Shown here one piece after another: positions 25,507 through 35,600 of a stretch of DNA of 64,000 nucleotides. Source of the stretch: Sipunculus nudus (lineage: Eukaryota > Annelida > Sipuncula > Golfingiida > Sipunculidae); the NCBI GenBank assembly GCA_026874595.1, contig CM049309.1, positions 48,720,079 through 48,784,078 on the forward strand, read 5' to 3'. The notes beneath the pieces were generated by a model. That model was not told the origin of the DNA, searched no databases, and was given only the letters and a program-made list of their open reading frames with translations. Position 1 is the first letter of the stretch, and every line of letters begins with the position of its first letter. The position numbers were made by a program, and so were the translations under genes.

Positions 25507-26880
25507 CTGAGCCGTGTATTCAGGACACTTTATTGATCCGAGTAATGCCACCACCTGGAAAAAACGAATGGGAAATATAATTTAATTTTCTTTCAGTGTA
25601 GAAAAAGTCGGGGTAAATATAGTTTGAAAGATTGTTGCGCAGATATTCGCATTTACATATTTACACGAAACAACTCCAAGGCCAGTCTGCAAATATTTTT
25701 TTTAAACCTTGACAAGGAAATATTGGCGGAATAGTTTTTGGCATGTTTATAGTGTACTCCCACGAGTAACGTTCGATTATTCATTTACAAACCCCGTACA
25801 TTATCATTATACACTTATCACAGAAAAAATAAATACATTTGGACGGAGGCTGTTAACTTTAAGTAATTAATGTTGAGGAAAACTAGCCTTCTGGATCAGC
25901 GGAGATATGGGCCGGTTGTGGGCATTGAGATGAGGAAGAGCTGTTGAAGAATGTTACTCTCTCGTGGCAACGCAAACACCGTTCTAGCTATCTGCTGCCT
26001 GCATGATATGTTAGCCACTTAAGCTTAAGGATATACAGTCTTTACACATTTCACCGGCCTTTATAAAAAATATTGCTAAACGTAAAATTCCGACGGCTTT
26101 CCCTTGCGTCGGGAGCGTACCTTTACAACAAAGCTGAAAAACAAGGCAGTTTTTCTGGGCAATAACATTCGGTACGTATGAATTGCAATACGCTGTTGCT
26201 CACGCAACTACTAAATTCAGTAGCCTAAGTTTTTGCTCAACGAATTTCCTCTCCGCGAGGTTAATTATATATTAACTGATGTTACAGCAGTATTAACTAA
26301 CGCCAACCGTTCATTTTAGCCAATCACAGATCTGGGTCTTTACTGCACACATAGGACTGATATATTTGTACAGTCTGATTGGTACAACAGTTCTTCCCGC
26401 CAGCTCGTGGCTTCACTGCGCTGGCCTTTATTTTAATGCTTCTAATTTTATAAAGGAATTGTTAATTATCCGTAGTTGAATGAAAATTAAGTTTTATGTC
26501 ATTATAGTATTTTTTCCTTGGTGGAAAACACACATGGACAGGTATGCATGATTATACATGTTAAGTGCAAAATTTACATTTTTGTTTAAATAGAATTAAT
26601 GATCATTTTAACAAATATGCTGTTGGTCAGTTTTAATATGGTGCATATTCACAGACTTTCGTGTATTTAGATATTTTCACGTGCTTACGTTTAAAGTTGT
26701 TTACTTTCATACGTGTAGACAACAAAAGGGCCATGATAGCAATTTTCATTGTAGATTGACATTAAGGCACTTAATGTTCGAGTAAACACTGCTCGCAGTG
26801 CATATTACACAATTTCCACGGTACCAAACGAGACCAGTTTATCATTCAGAAACAAATACAAAATATTAGAGTCAGCTTTA
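25507..26880. other. Gene-free stretch downstream of the aminopeptidase
   Basis: No exon is seen. It should contain the 3' untranslated region of the aminopeptidase. The first possible polyadenylation signals on the minus strand are an ATTAAA near 26636 and an AATAAA near 26430. Two CCAAT boxes and TTCCCGCC (an E2F-like site) occur at about 26317-26400, but no gene could be attached to them. Confidence 0.4.
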
Positions 26881-26903
26881 CTTTCTTAAGATGCCAGCTT
26901 ATA

Positions 26904-29900
26904 TCACAATATGCGAGTCATCCATTTTTCCAGTTGCCTGTAATTCTTTTTGAACCATTCAATGTTCCGCTGAATTGAGGCGGCGGCGTTGCTGGAACCA
27001 GGAAGATTCTCACTCTTTGGAATTTGTGCAAGGAAGCACTCCATATCCCGCAAATGCATTTCCGTATACATGGTCTTGGCGTACGCTGACAAATCTCTGC
27101 CTGCTTTATCAGAGCCCAGATTTTTAACATAGGTTTTCCAGTGTTCTTTATACCATGACCAACCAAAGTAATGACCAATTCTGTTACTTGCTAGTGCGGC
27201 CATCGCACTTCTGAAGATATATCTTTGATTCTTTGGAGGATTCAGACTCATCTGTAAGAGCTTGTAAATGAAACCTACATGATGTGTACAACCGAGAGCC
27301 TGCACTAACGCATCAAAGTCTTCTGAAGAAGCATTGTTCAGGAGATATTCGCTCATGAAGTACCATCGCTCTCGATAACCTTTGCGGATGGCAGCGCAGA
27401 GGGCCACACTTTTTATATCAGGGTGGTAAGGAATTGAAGATGGGTTTGACATCCAGTTTTCAAAGTCTCTTCCAACGTCAGATACACATTCATCTAGGTC
27501 CATTTCACAAGCGATAGTTGTAACGAGGTCCTTTTTTAACTTCCAGTCAAGTGAATGTAAATCTTTTGAGTGATTTCTCATTTCAAGATAAGACTTTCGA
27601 ATAAACGTCCGTATGAATTCCTGCCAATCATCATAAATAGGTGTCAAGACAAGTTTTTGGCTGATCGGATACAGGACTTCATCAATACTAGTCAGAACGA
27701 CATAGTTATCTTCTTTTTGGATGTACTTTATCAGTGTAAGTAGAGTGTTGAAGTGTAACATGTTCGCCTCCACCAGCTCCGCTGCGTCGTTGATTAGTTG
27801 GGCTCTGTTATACACTGGGATAACTCGGTGGTCAAACAGAAGCTGCTGGGAGAGTTGCATCCAAGAGGTTTGGTCATAATTTACTCTGTAATACATAGAC
27901 TGATTAATGTTCAACAAATACCATAGAGCCTCGCCATTCAGGCTGTTTATTACAATTTCCTCGTTTTTCATCCAAATAAATATTCCGTCCCAATTGGTGT
28001 TAAGGTTGTTGATGAAGGTTATTGGGATATTCCATCTCTCTCGGGATGAAAGGGCGTTCATACCATTGTTCTTAATGAAACGTTCTTGTCTTAGTGTGAG
28101 AGTTCCGTTTCCAGGGGTCCAAGTAACATGAACCACGGGATATCCCGGCTGGGTGAGCCATGGTGTCATCAGATGGAAGAGATCTAGGTCCAGTCGAGCC
28201 TTTTTTGCCTCATTCTTGAAGACACTGATAATCTCGTCTTTGGTAACAGTACTAAAGGCATGTAACTTCAGATAGTTCCGCAAGGCTCGCTGGAAGATTA
28301 AATCTCCGAGCAGGTAGTTTATCATGCGCAGAAATGCCGCACCTTTGTGATACTGAAGAGAATTAAACGCCTCTTCTATTTGCGAGGAACTATACAAATT
28401 TGGTAAATGCAGAGGATTAGTATCATTCATTGAGTCTCGGATCATGATAGCATGGATTCCATGATAAGGATGAACCAGATATAGACCTTCCGCGTCCGAA
28501 GCTGGATCCATTAACTTCAAGATTTTGACCTGTAGGTATGTAGCAAACCCCTCCTTTATCCAAAGATCAGACCACCACAGCATTGTCACTAGGTTTCCAA
28601 ACCACTGATGTGCCATTTCGTGAATATGAATGTTGAGACTACGCTGGTATTGGGAGGTTGTTGTTTTCTCCCTTTGGTAAAACAGGTAAAAACCTCTGAT
28701 ATTTAGCAGCCCCCAGTTTTCAAGTGCGGGGAAGAAATTATTTATACTGACAATATCCAATTTAGACATTTGGTATGGCTGTTCGAGATATTCGATTATG
28801 GTCTCCATTCCTTTCTTAAAAGTTGCTAAATATATCTCTGTTCTGCTGAGAACATCATGTGGTGTCCATATGCTGATTGGAATACCTGTATTTGTTTTTG
28901 TCGTTATACTTGAATAATTACCGACAAATATATTCAGGAGATATGTACTCATTTTCAAAGTTGTTCTAAATGTATCAGCTACCCAACCATTTCCTTTGAC
29001 TTCAGTATTACCTAATGCTTCATTCGACAGAGCAATCATGTGACTTTTCCTCAGAATTGTAACAGTAAATGTCGCTTTATATTTGGGTTCATCGAAGCAG
29101 GGGAACACCGTTCTAGCAAACGTTGTCTCAAACTGGGAAGCAACAGCGTAGTGTCTATTTCCATCCTCAGCATAATGGACATCATAAAACAAACCGTAGT
29201 GCCTGTTGAAGAGCTTACCTTGAAATTCAAGGTGCACGTGATGCCAGCTTCCTTTTCTTAGATTATGTGCCAGGTAAATATGAAGGAGTTCTTTCTCCTC
29301 CTCCACTTTCAAACTTGTAATTGGCATAGTGTGTCCGTTTAGGGCATCAGTAACTACAACGTTGTCGAGTGAGACATTGAGCCTCAACACGTGTAAGGAA
29401 ACGACATTTGTTTTGTCTCTCACATGAACCCGGATATTCACGGAACCACGGAAGGAAAAATTGCTAGGTCTTAGACCATAAATATCTGGCGCCATGAAAA
29501 GATCATAATGCTCTGGTACTATAGATCCTGATAATATCAGATCATTTCCGGGAGGAAACTGTGTCGGATATACCGGACCATAAGTTGTGGGCAGTAATTT
29601 TGTGCTTGTCGAGGCCGGTGTAGACCTTTCTTCTCCTGAACCCTTAGACTCATTTACCTCACACGTTCCACTTGTCAAAGAGATGTCATCAAGAGCAATA
29701 TCTCCCCGGTAGTCATTCCCTATAATCCCTATGAACTGGAGCTCTAAAATCCCAGGGACAATCGTGATCTCCTCGTTTCGCCAAATGTCACCCAAGGAAT
29801 CTGATACACGGAAGAGTGTTTGCTTACCAGAAATAGACGATCCTTCGACCACCAGACCTCCCATGTCATCCCCCTTCATGTGATACCAGAATCGAAAACA

Positions 29901-30731
29901 CTTTATTCCAGGATGTTGATCGGTTTTTATAATAAGTCTTGCCTCCTGCCAAGGCGCCCGTGGAATAGATGCCTCAATGTACATATAGTAACCAGTGCCC
30001 GTGGTATGATCAGCAGTCGGGCCAGTACCAAAGCTTGGCGTGGAGCCATGGAAACGTGTCCAGTCAAAGTCGTCAGATGTAGACTGGATGATGAAGTCTG
30101 AGCAAGAACTTTGATCAAAGTTACACTCTATTAGAAGACTCTCAAATGACTCGCAGGCGCCCTTTGTTATCATGATGTCATCAATTGCAATATCACTGGT
30201 AAAGCTTTGGCCAACAACTCCAGTAAACTCTATATGTTCTACTCTTTGACGTAATGTGCTGTTGGCCTTTTTCCATTCAGTGCCTTGATTTCCAGAAATA
30301 TTCATCAACTGCATTGATTTGTTCTTGGAATAGCCAGAGACCATGAGTGTGCCTATATCCTCCCCTAACATGTGATACCAAAAACTAAGGCAGTATGCGT
30401 TGTCTGTCAAGGAAAGCGTGGGAGTCTGTACTTTGGCCTTGTCGCCGGGTTTTCGTGGGACAGAAGACTCGGTGTAAAAGTAGAACCCATTACCGGAAGT
30501 ATGATCGCCCGATGGACCTGTGTTGTCGCTTTCTGTGTCCTCACGGTGACGTGTCCAATTAAATTGGTCTGATGTACTCTGAAACAGACATGTGCCTTCC
30601 TCAAAAGTACACATGAAAATCACTGAAGGTTGTTGTCTGGTATTTGAGTTTGGTTGTATGTTTTGTCCCAACCCAACAGATATGGCCACCAGTAATACCA
30701 GTGGACAGTCGAGCGAAATCGCTTTCATCAT
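26904..30731 (-). CDS. Secreted MAM-MAM-M1 zinc aminopeptidase
   Basis: A 1275-residue metallo-exopeptidase predicted to remove N-terminal amino acids from peptides outside the cell. A signal peptide (about 1-22, LVLLVAISVGLG core) leads to two MAM domains (about 39-194 and 201-358; each ends IAIDDI/IALDDI ... GxCE) and a Thr/Ser-rich linker (about 359-395). The M1 unit follows: N-terminal beta domain (about 400-600), exopeptidase motif PALEN (668-672, usually GAMEN), zinc site H704-E705-x-x-H708 with third ligand E727 (HEMAH-18-E), and catalytic Y794. An ERAP1-like helical C-terminal domain runs from about 930 to the end. There is no transmembrane helix or GPI signal after the peptidase, so secretion is inferred, whereas most animal M1 enzymes are type II membrane proteins. 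The MM start is the first in frame and precedes the signal peptide directly. The frame has no intron, unlike its neighbours. All catalytic residues are present, so activity is expected; substrate is unknown. Confidence 0.93.
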   Translation of the reverse strand: MMKAISLDCPLVLLVAISVGLGQNIQPNSNTRQQPSVIFMCTFEEGTCLFQSTSDQFNWTRHREDTESDNTGPSGDHTSGNGFYFYTESSVPRKPGDKAKVQTPTLSLTDNAYCLSFWYHMLGEDIGTLMVSGYSKNKSMQLMNISGNQGTEWKKANSTLRQRVEHIEFTGVVGQSFTSDIAIDDIMITKGACESFESLLIECNFDQSSCSDFIIQSTSDDFDWTRFHGSTPSFGTGPTADHTTGTGYYMYIEASIPRAPWQEARLIIKTDQHPGIKCFRFWYHMKGDDMGGLVVEGSSISGKQTLFRVSDSLGDIWRNEEITIVPGILELQFIGIIGNDYRGDIALDDISLTSGTCEVNESKGSGEERSTPASTSTKLLPTTYGPVYPTQFPPGNDLILSGSIVPEHYDLFMAPDIYGLRPSNFSFRGSVNIRVHVRDKTNVVSLHVLRLNVSLDNVVVTDALNGHTMPITSLKVEEEKELLHIYLAHNLRKGSWHHVHLEFQGKLFNRHYGLFYDVHYAEDGNRHYAVASQFETTFARTVFPCFDEPKYKATFTVTILRKSHMIALSNEALGNTEVKGNGWVADTFRTTLKMSTYLLNIFVGNYSSITTKTNTGIPISIWTPHDVLSRTEIYLATFKKGMETIIEYLEQPYQMSKLDIVSINNFFPALENWGLLNIRGFYLFYQREKTTTSQYQRSLNIHIHEMAHQWFGNLVTMLWWSDLWIKEGFATYLQVKILKLMDPASDAEGLYLVHPYHGIHAIMIRDSMNDTNPLHLPNLYSSSQIEEAFNSLQYHKGAAFLRMINYLLGDLIFQRALRNYLKLHAFSTVTKDEIISVFKNEAKKARLDLDLFHLMTPWLTQPGYPVVHVTWTPGNGTLTLRQERFIKNNGMNALSSRERWNIPITFINNLNTNWDGIFIWMKNEEIVINSLNGEALWYLLNINQSMYYRVNYDQTSWMQLSQQLLFDHRVIPVYNRAQLINDAAELVEANMLHFNTLLTLIKYIQKEDNYVVLTSIDEVLYPISQKLVLTPIYDDWQEFIRTFIRKSYLEMRNHSKDLHSLDWKLKKDLVTTIACEMDLDECVSDVGRDFENWMSNPSSIPYHPDIKSVALCAAIRKGYRERWYFMSEYLLNNASSEDFDALVQALGCTHHVGFIYKLLQMSLNPPKNQRYIFRSAMAALASNRIGHYFGWSWYKEHWKTYVKNLGSDKAGRDLSAYAKTMYTEMHLRDMECFLAQIPKSENLPGSSNAAASIQRNIEWFKKNYRQLEKWMTRIL

Positions 30732-30912
30732 TTTGTTGTTTACATGAGTGGGCAGTAATGTGTAAGGAATTGCTTGGGGGACTTAACAGGTTTTCCACGA
30801 GACTTGTCATGGAGACTTGACATTCAGCCGTGCATGAAGAATCACATTACAACTGACGGTTAATTTTACGGTGTAGCTCTATACCCGATACACACCCACC
30901 CACACATGCGAA

Positions 30913-30949
<37 letters not shown>

Positions 30950-32400
30950 TATATTCGCATTTAACATTTACCTTAAATAATTTGTTTATAAGCTATGACA
31001 GCACCGTTTACAGACTACGTACCTATACCTGCTTCGGTCATGATTAAAATTTAAATGCAAAATACCATGAATTAAGTACACTGTCATTTAACGTCATAAT
31101 AATTCGCGAGAGAGAGACAGAGAGATTGTAAAACACCCGGGGCCTCTAACTTTATCTTTTATAGACGTTAACCTTATATTTCACAAAAATAAAATCGACA
31201 CCTTTAAAGCTCATCAGTTTCAATGTTTGACGCAAAGAAGTGAGAAGCCAGCCTTTCTGAAATGGGGGCTAGGCCCATTAGATAATTCTGCTTTTTATAG
31301 TACGTTTTTAGCCTGCTGGGGTTTTTTTTTGGGGGGGGGGGGGGACTCTGACTCACGTTATATATAAATATATAGGCCTAAGTCCGGGAAGAATGAGAGT
31401 CTGGGAAGATCCAAGATCTTCCCGGGAAGAAGGGGAACTGTTATATTCTGAGAACTAAATTAGTTGTAAAATAATATTCTTTTATATGACAAGTAGGTTC
31501 GTTTCACGGACTGAAAAATAATAAAATAAAAACTCATCAGAACACCATAACACTGTTCATACCCCCCCCCCCCCCCCACTTCACCTTTTCCATGTCGTTT
31601 AACGTAGCATCCCTGACAAAAAACCCTAAATTATAATCAAACCAAAAGCTGTTTCAAATGAATACTAGAACCCATCAATATTGTAACATTTTAAACCTGG
31701 TACAGAGCTCTAAAGCCACTTTTTTTATGGACTTACATTAAACCATATGACAATATCTCAAACCCGTTATTTAATTGGTTTTTCCTCTACAATGTTTCTT
31801 TCATGTCAAAAAAGAGATTTAAAGAAAGAAAAATGATACATGAAAAAAAAAAATTTCAGATTGGGTCATGTATTTTTATATTAGCCCATAAAAAAAAAGT
31901 GGTTTGCTGTTACTGGTTGCTTAAAATTGTGTCCCATTTAAAAAATTGAAATTTAAAAAATGATAAAATTTCATATGAAAATGAATGTGAATTTCGTAAA
32001 TACATATACAGTTAGAAAAAGCTCAGTATCAGGTTTAAAATGATATATATTTTATGGGGTCTACTATACATTTGGAACAGCGTTTTGATTGATTTAAAAT
32101 TTAGGGGATATTGTGAGCGATCCACGGGTATGCTTCAGACAAATCATATTTTAGGTGACACGCTAAAATCCGACAGCTGCAGATGTAATATGACCCCTGG
32201 TCATGTCCGGCGGGGGAGAGGTTGCAACTTACGAGAGGTTATGTTGATTGATTTCCGATGTTGCATTTCCGATGGCTTGTATTTTGCAGGTCAATGAATT
32301 GTGCCACATCCAATGAACTAAAGTCAATCATGATGCGACAATCGACCACGAAGACCCCCCCCCCCCTTTTTTCCCCTGAATAAGCCTGCAAGTCATATTA
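30732..32400. other. Intergenic stretch between aminopeptidase and U2A'
   Basis: The two genes are divergent and about 1.8 kb apart. The interval holds a TA array (30915-30954), a G-run (about 31331-31344), C-runs (about 31562-31578 and 32346-32357), and a perfect 9-bp hairpin GGGAAGATC-CAA-GATCTTCCC at 31403-31423. No TATA box could be assigned to the aminopeptidase. Confidence 0.5.
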
Positions 32401-32533
32401 CACCACCCATCCGGTGCGCGCGCATTGTCAGCGCATGCGCTTTGGCAATTACACAGTTTCCGGTTAAACAGAAAGCGTGTGAAATACGTTAATTAACACG
32501 AAATTTGTTGTTTGACACCGCTGAACATTCAAA
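32401..32533 (+). promoter_or_regulatory. U2A' promoter with NRF1-type palindrome
   Basis: CpG-rich DNA directly upstream of the U2A' start codon. GCGCATGCGC at 32431-32440 is a perfect palindromic NRF1 site, about 100 bp before the ATG and preceded by GTGCGCGCGCA. There is no TATA box. This is the usual look of a housekeeping promoter, which suits a core spliceosome gene. Confidence 0.6.
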
Positions 32534-32615
32534 ATGGTTAGGCTCACGCCAGAATTAATCGAACAGTCCGCCCAATACACAAACCCTGTACGAGAGAGAG
32601 AACTGAATCTTAGAG
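32534..32615 (+). CDS. SNRPA1: U2A' coding exon 1
   Basis: Residues 1-27 plus one base of codon 28, with donor GTATGA. The start ATG follows CAAA. The other short frames on both strands around 32464-33272 are not part of the gene. Confidence 0.93.
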
Positions 32616-35600
32616 GTATGAAAACAAATCTTATGTTGTTACTGTAGTGTTTGTGACGATTGTTTATGGCGCACACTAGCGAGACCGGTCTGTCGAAACG
32701 ACTTCGTCGAGTCCACCTAAATAAAGGGGAATCCTCCATGTCCCTACCAACCTTATACAAAGCATATATGTGTTGATTCCCCATAAACCTTTCTAACACT
32801 GTGGATGCAAGGGGCACGGAGGATCACCAACTGAAGACACACTCCCCAAATGCATCCACGACACAGTGTGCACATTCTGTCAGATGCATCTGCCTATACT
32901 CAAAAAGGTGTTCATTCGGCAGCACTGCCAAAAACAGCAGTTTGTGATGGCAGCACTGCCGACGACCACAGTCACAGCAAGCAAAGCTGCCTCCCTATTG
33001 GTTCTGCCAATGACGACAACGACGACGACAGTGCTTGTTTCTTGGAGTAGTAGGTCTAGTGGGTTTATTTGAAGTGACACGATACTTGTAAGCAATGAGG
33101 CGTTGTCAAAAATGACAAAAATATTTGCATCCTCATTGGTCCTTATAATGCGATTCTCAGAGTTAGATGTCCAGGCACTCTGGCAAGCCATAATGTCAGA
33201 GATCCGATCTGGCGCTGTATTTGAACAGGAGAATTTAGCGTAAGGTAGGGGCTGCCGCCCACACGCTGGCACTCTGGTGGGGAACCAAGGTTCTGCAGAG
33301 CCTCCCTCCTCTAATATAATAAACTCTAGTTATGTGCAAAATGAAATACAGGTATTTCTCAGGAACGTGATGTATCAGCCTTTGTCAGGAAACAATAATT
33401 TATGTGAAACCTGTTTTGCAGTTAGGGACATGAAGACCTGGTTCTTAACAACTGCCAAAAACTGACATAAGTTGATTTATGATCATTTGTTGACTATGTC
33501 AATGCAGTATTGTGTCAGTACTTTGTAACATAAAAGCAGGGTTGGCAATTTCTTCCGAGAGGTGGTTCCTTCCATGGAAACTTCCGGCTCGGAAGAGTTT
33601 CCTCCATTTCTTCCGGAAGAAACTTTCAAATTTCATGTGAGAATATATAAATCTAATAATTTTCAGCTTTATTTCTGCTTAAACATAATCTGTTCCATCT
33701 TATATGCAAATATAAAGTTTATATTTATATATAATGTTATCTTTGAACGTTTGACTATTCGTTTAATTTAGTTAGACAATATGCCTAAAGTAGTTTTGAG
33801 TTTGTCAGTTCAGGTGACATAATTCAAAATCTATGGACACCGGTTTTAGTCCAGTGGACCATGCAATGATTACCAGGTGATTACATAAAAAAAGTGCAGC
33901 TTCACTCCATTTACCCCTGACTGCACAGAGAGGCAGGGTATGGGTAAGCCATGTCATAATTAACAGGGTTTCATTCACTATTTGAACGGTCAAACTGCTC
34001 CTTGTTATAATAGGTTATTACCAAGCAGATACACATGTACAGAGAAAGGGTTTCTCATATTTTCTAGGTAATTTCTAGTTTGGCACAGTTCACAAAAAGC
34101 TCAGGAATAGACTGGTTGTTTGCAGGGCTACAAAATTGGTGTTTTGCTATTGCATGCTTCGTGGTAACTTAGATGTAGATTACTGATAGGTACTGATTGT
34201 ACTCCACTTTGTTTAACAACAGATCTTACAGGGAGAGATGTCTAAATTTAAATGAGTGATAATTATAAGTTCAACTGGTGATCACTGATCAATCATAGTG
34301 TTAAACAGTAATATCACATAGGATATATACTATTTAGATTCTACATTAGTTAATGTGTTTGTATGCAGCACTGCATTATGTTTGGCAGCAATGCAATTGC
34401 CTGTTAAGATACAAGATGAGAAAATTGTAAAATATCAATCTGTAATTCTCTACATACAAAAGTAATAAAGCTGAGTGACACAAATTAGGTAAGAACTAGT
34501 TTCAAATACGCAAACTTCCTCTTACCCAAGAATCTTTTGTTAATTAACATGTCAACACACACTGTGCAACACTACATACTTATACACATCCATCAGCTGC
34601 AATTTTATCAATACTATTAGAATAAAACTGACAAAACAATATTTAGATTAATCATAGCATTGTTCCTGTACACTGATCAAAAGTCATAGTTTTATTTTAT
34701 TCAAAAGAAGTAAAAAATAGTTCAAATATCTGTTTTTGTTTTTTGTGTATCACACTATTACTCTTACTGTCCTATAAGTTCCACTTTCATCCATTACTTC
34801 CGGAAGAAAGTGGAGGAAATATTTAACAAAGTTTTGTCACAAAACTAGTACTGCACTAATGAACACCGATATACTGAGTATATTCAGTATATGATTCAGT
34901 CTGATATCAGTGTCAGTGTTTTACTTCAGATTTGAAGTCTATAGTGTTTTGTGATGTTTTCTTTAGAGCCAGAGGAACCCAATCTCATATTTTTAGCTCA
35001 GCTGAATGCAGGTCATTTGAGGTATAGGTATAGTGCTTTGTCTGTCGTCCGGGCATCTGGCTGTCCAGTCAGCCATTAGCAGAGCACAAATCTTAACCGC
35101 TGAACCTAGAAGCCTGTAACTAAATACCTAGGAAGGTCCATAAAAAATTTCCTTCGATACCTGAAATTAGGTAACTGCAACTTATATCCTTTGAGCTATG
35201 TAGCCTGTAAGTACCCCCCAGAATAATTAAAAAATTTTTTTACAGACCTCCAGTATCTTGATAAATAATGCATGAATTGTCATGAATTTTGCATTGAATA
35301 TTGACCATGACTAGTTTTGTCAGTTCCCGAAAAGTGATGGCGCCACCTGTATTTTTTCTTATTATTACGAATATTTTTCTATTTTTTTTTACTATAAAAT
35401 GACAACAATCATGTCAGTTTCTCAGCTGTGATTCCATCTAGTGTCCCAAAGCCTGGTGTGTTTATCGATCACAAGTGGATGCCCTATAGTAGTCACCCTG
35501 TCTGTCTGTTTGTCTGTCTGTCCATCCGTTTATCCACACAAATTTGTTTCCAGATGATGACTCCAGGTTTGATTGACATATGGATTTCAAACATGACTTA

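Noticed and set aside
26290-26450. CCAAT and E2F-like motifs considered as a promoter
   Set aside because: No exon could be attached on either strand; it more likely lies in the downstream region of the aminopeptidase.
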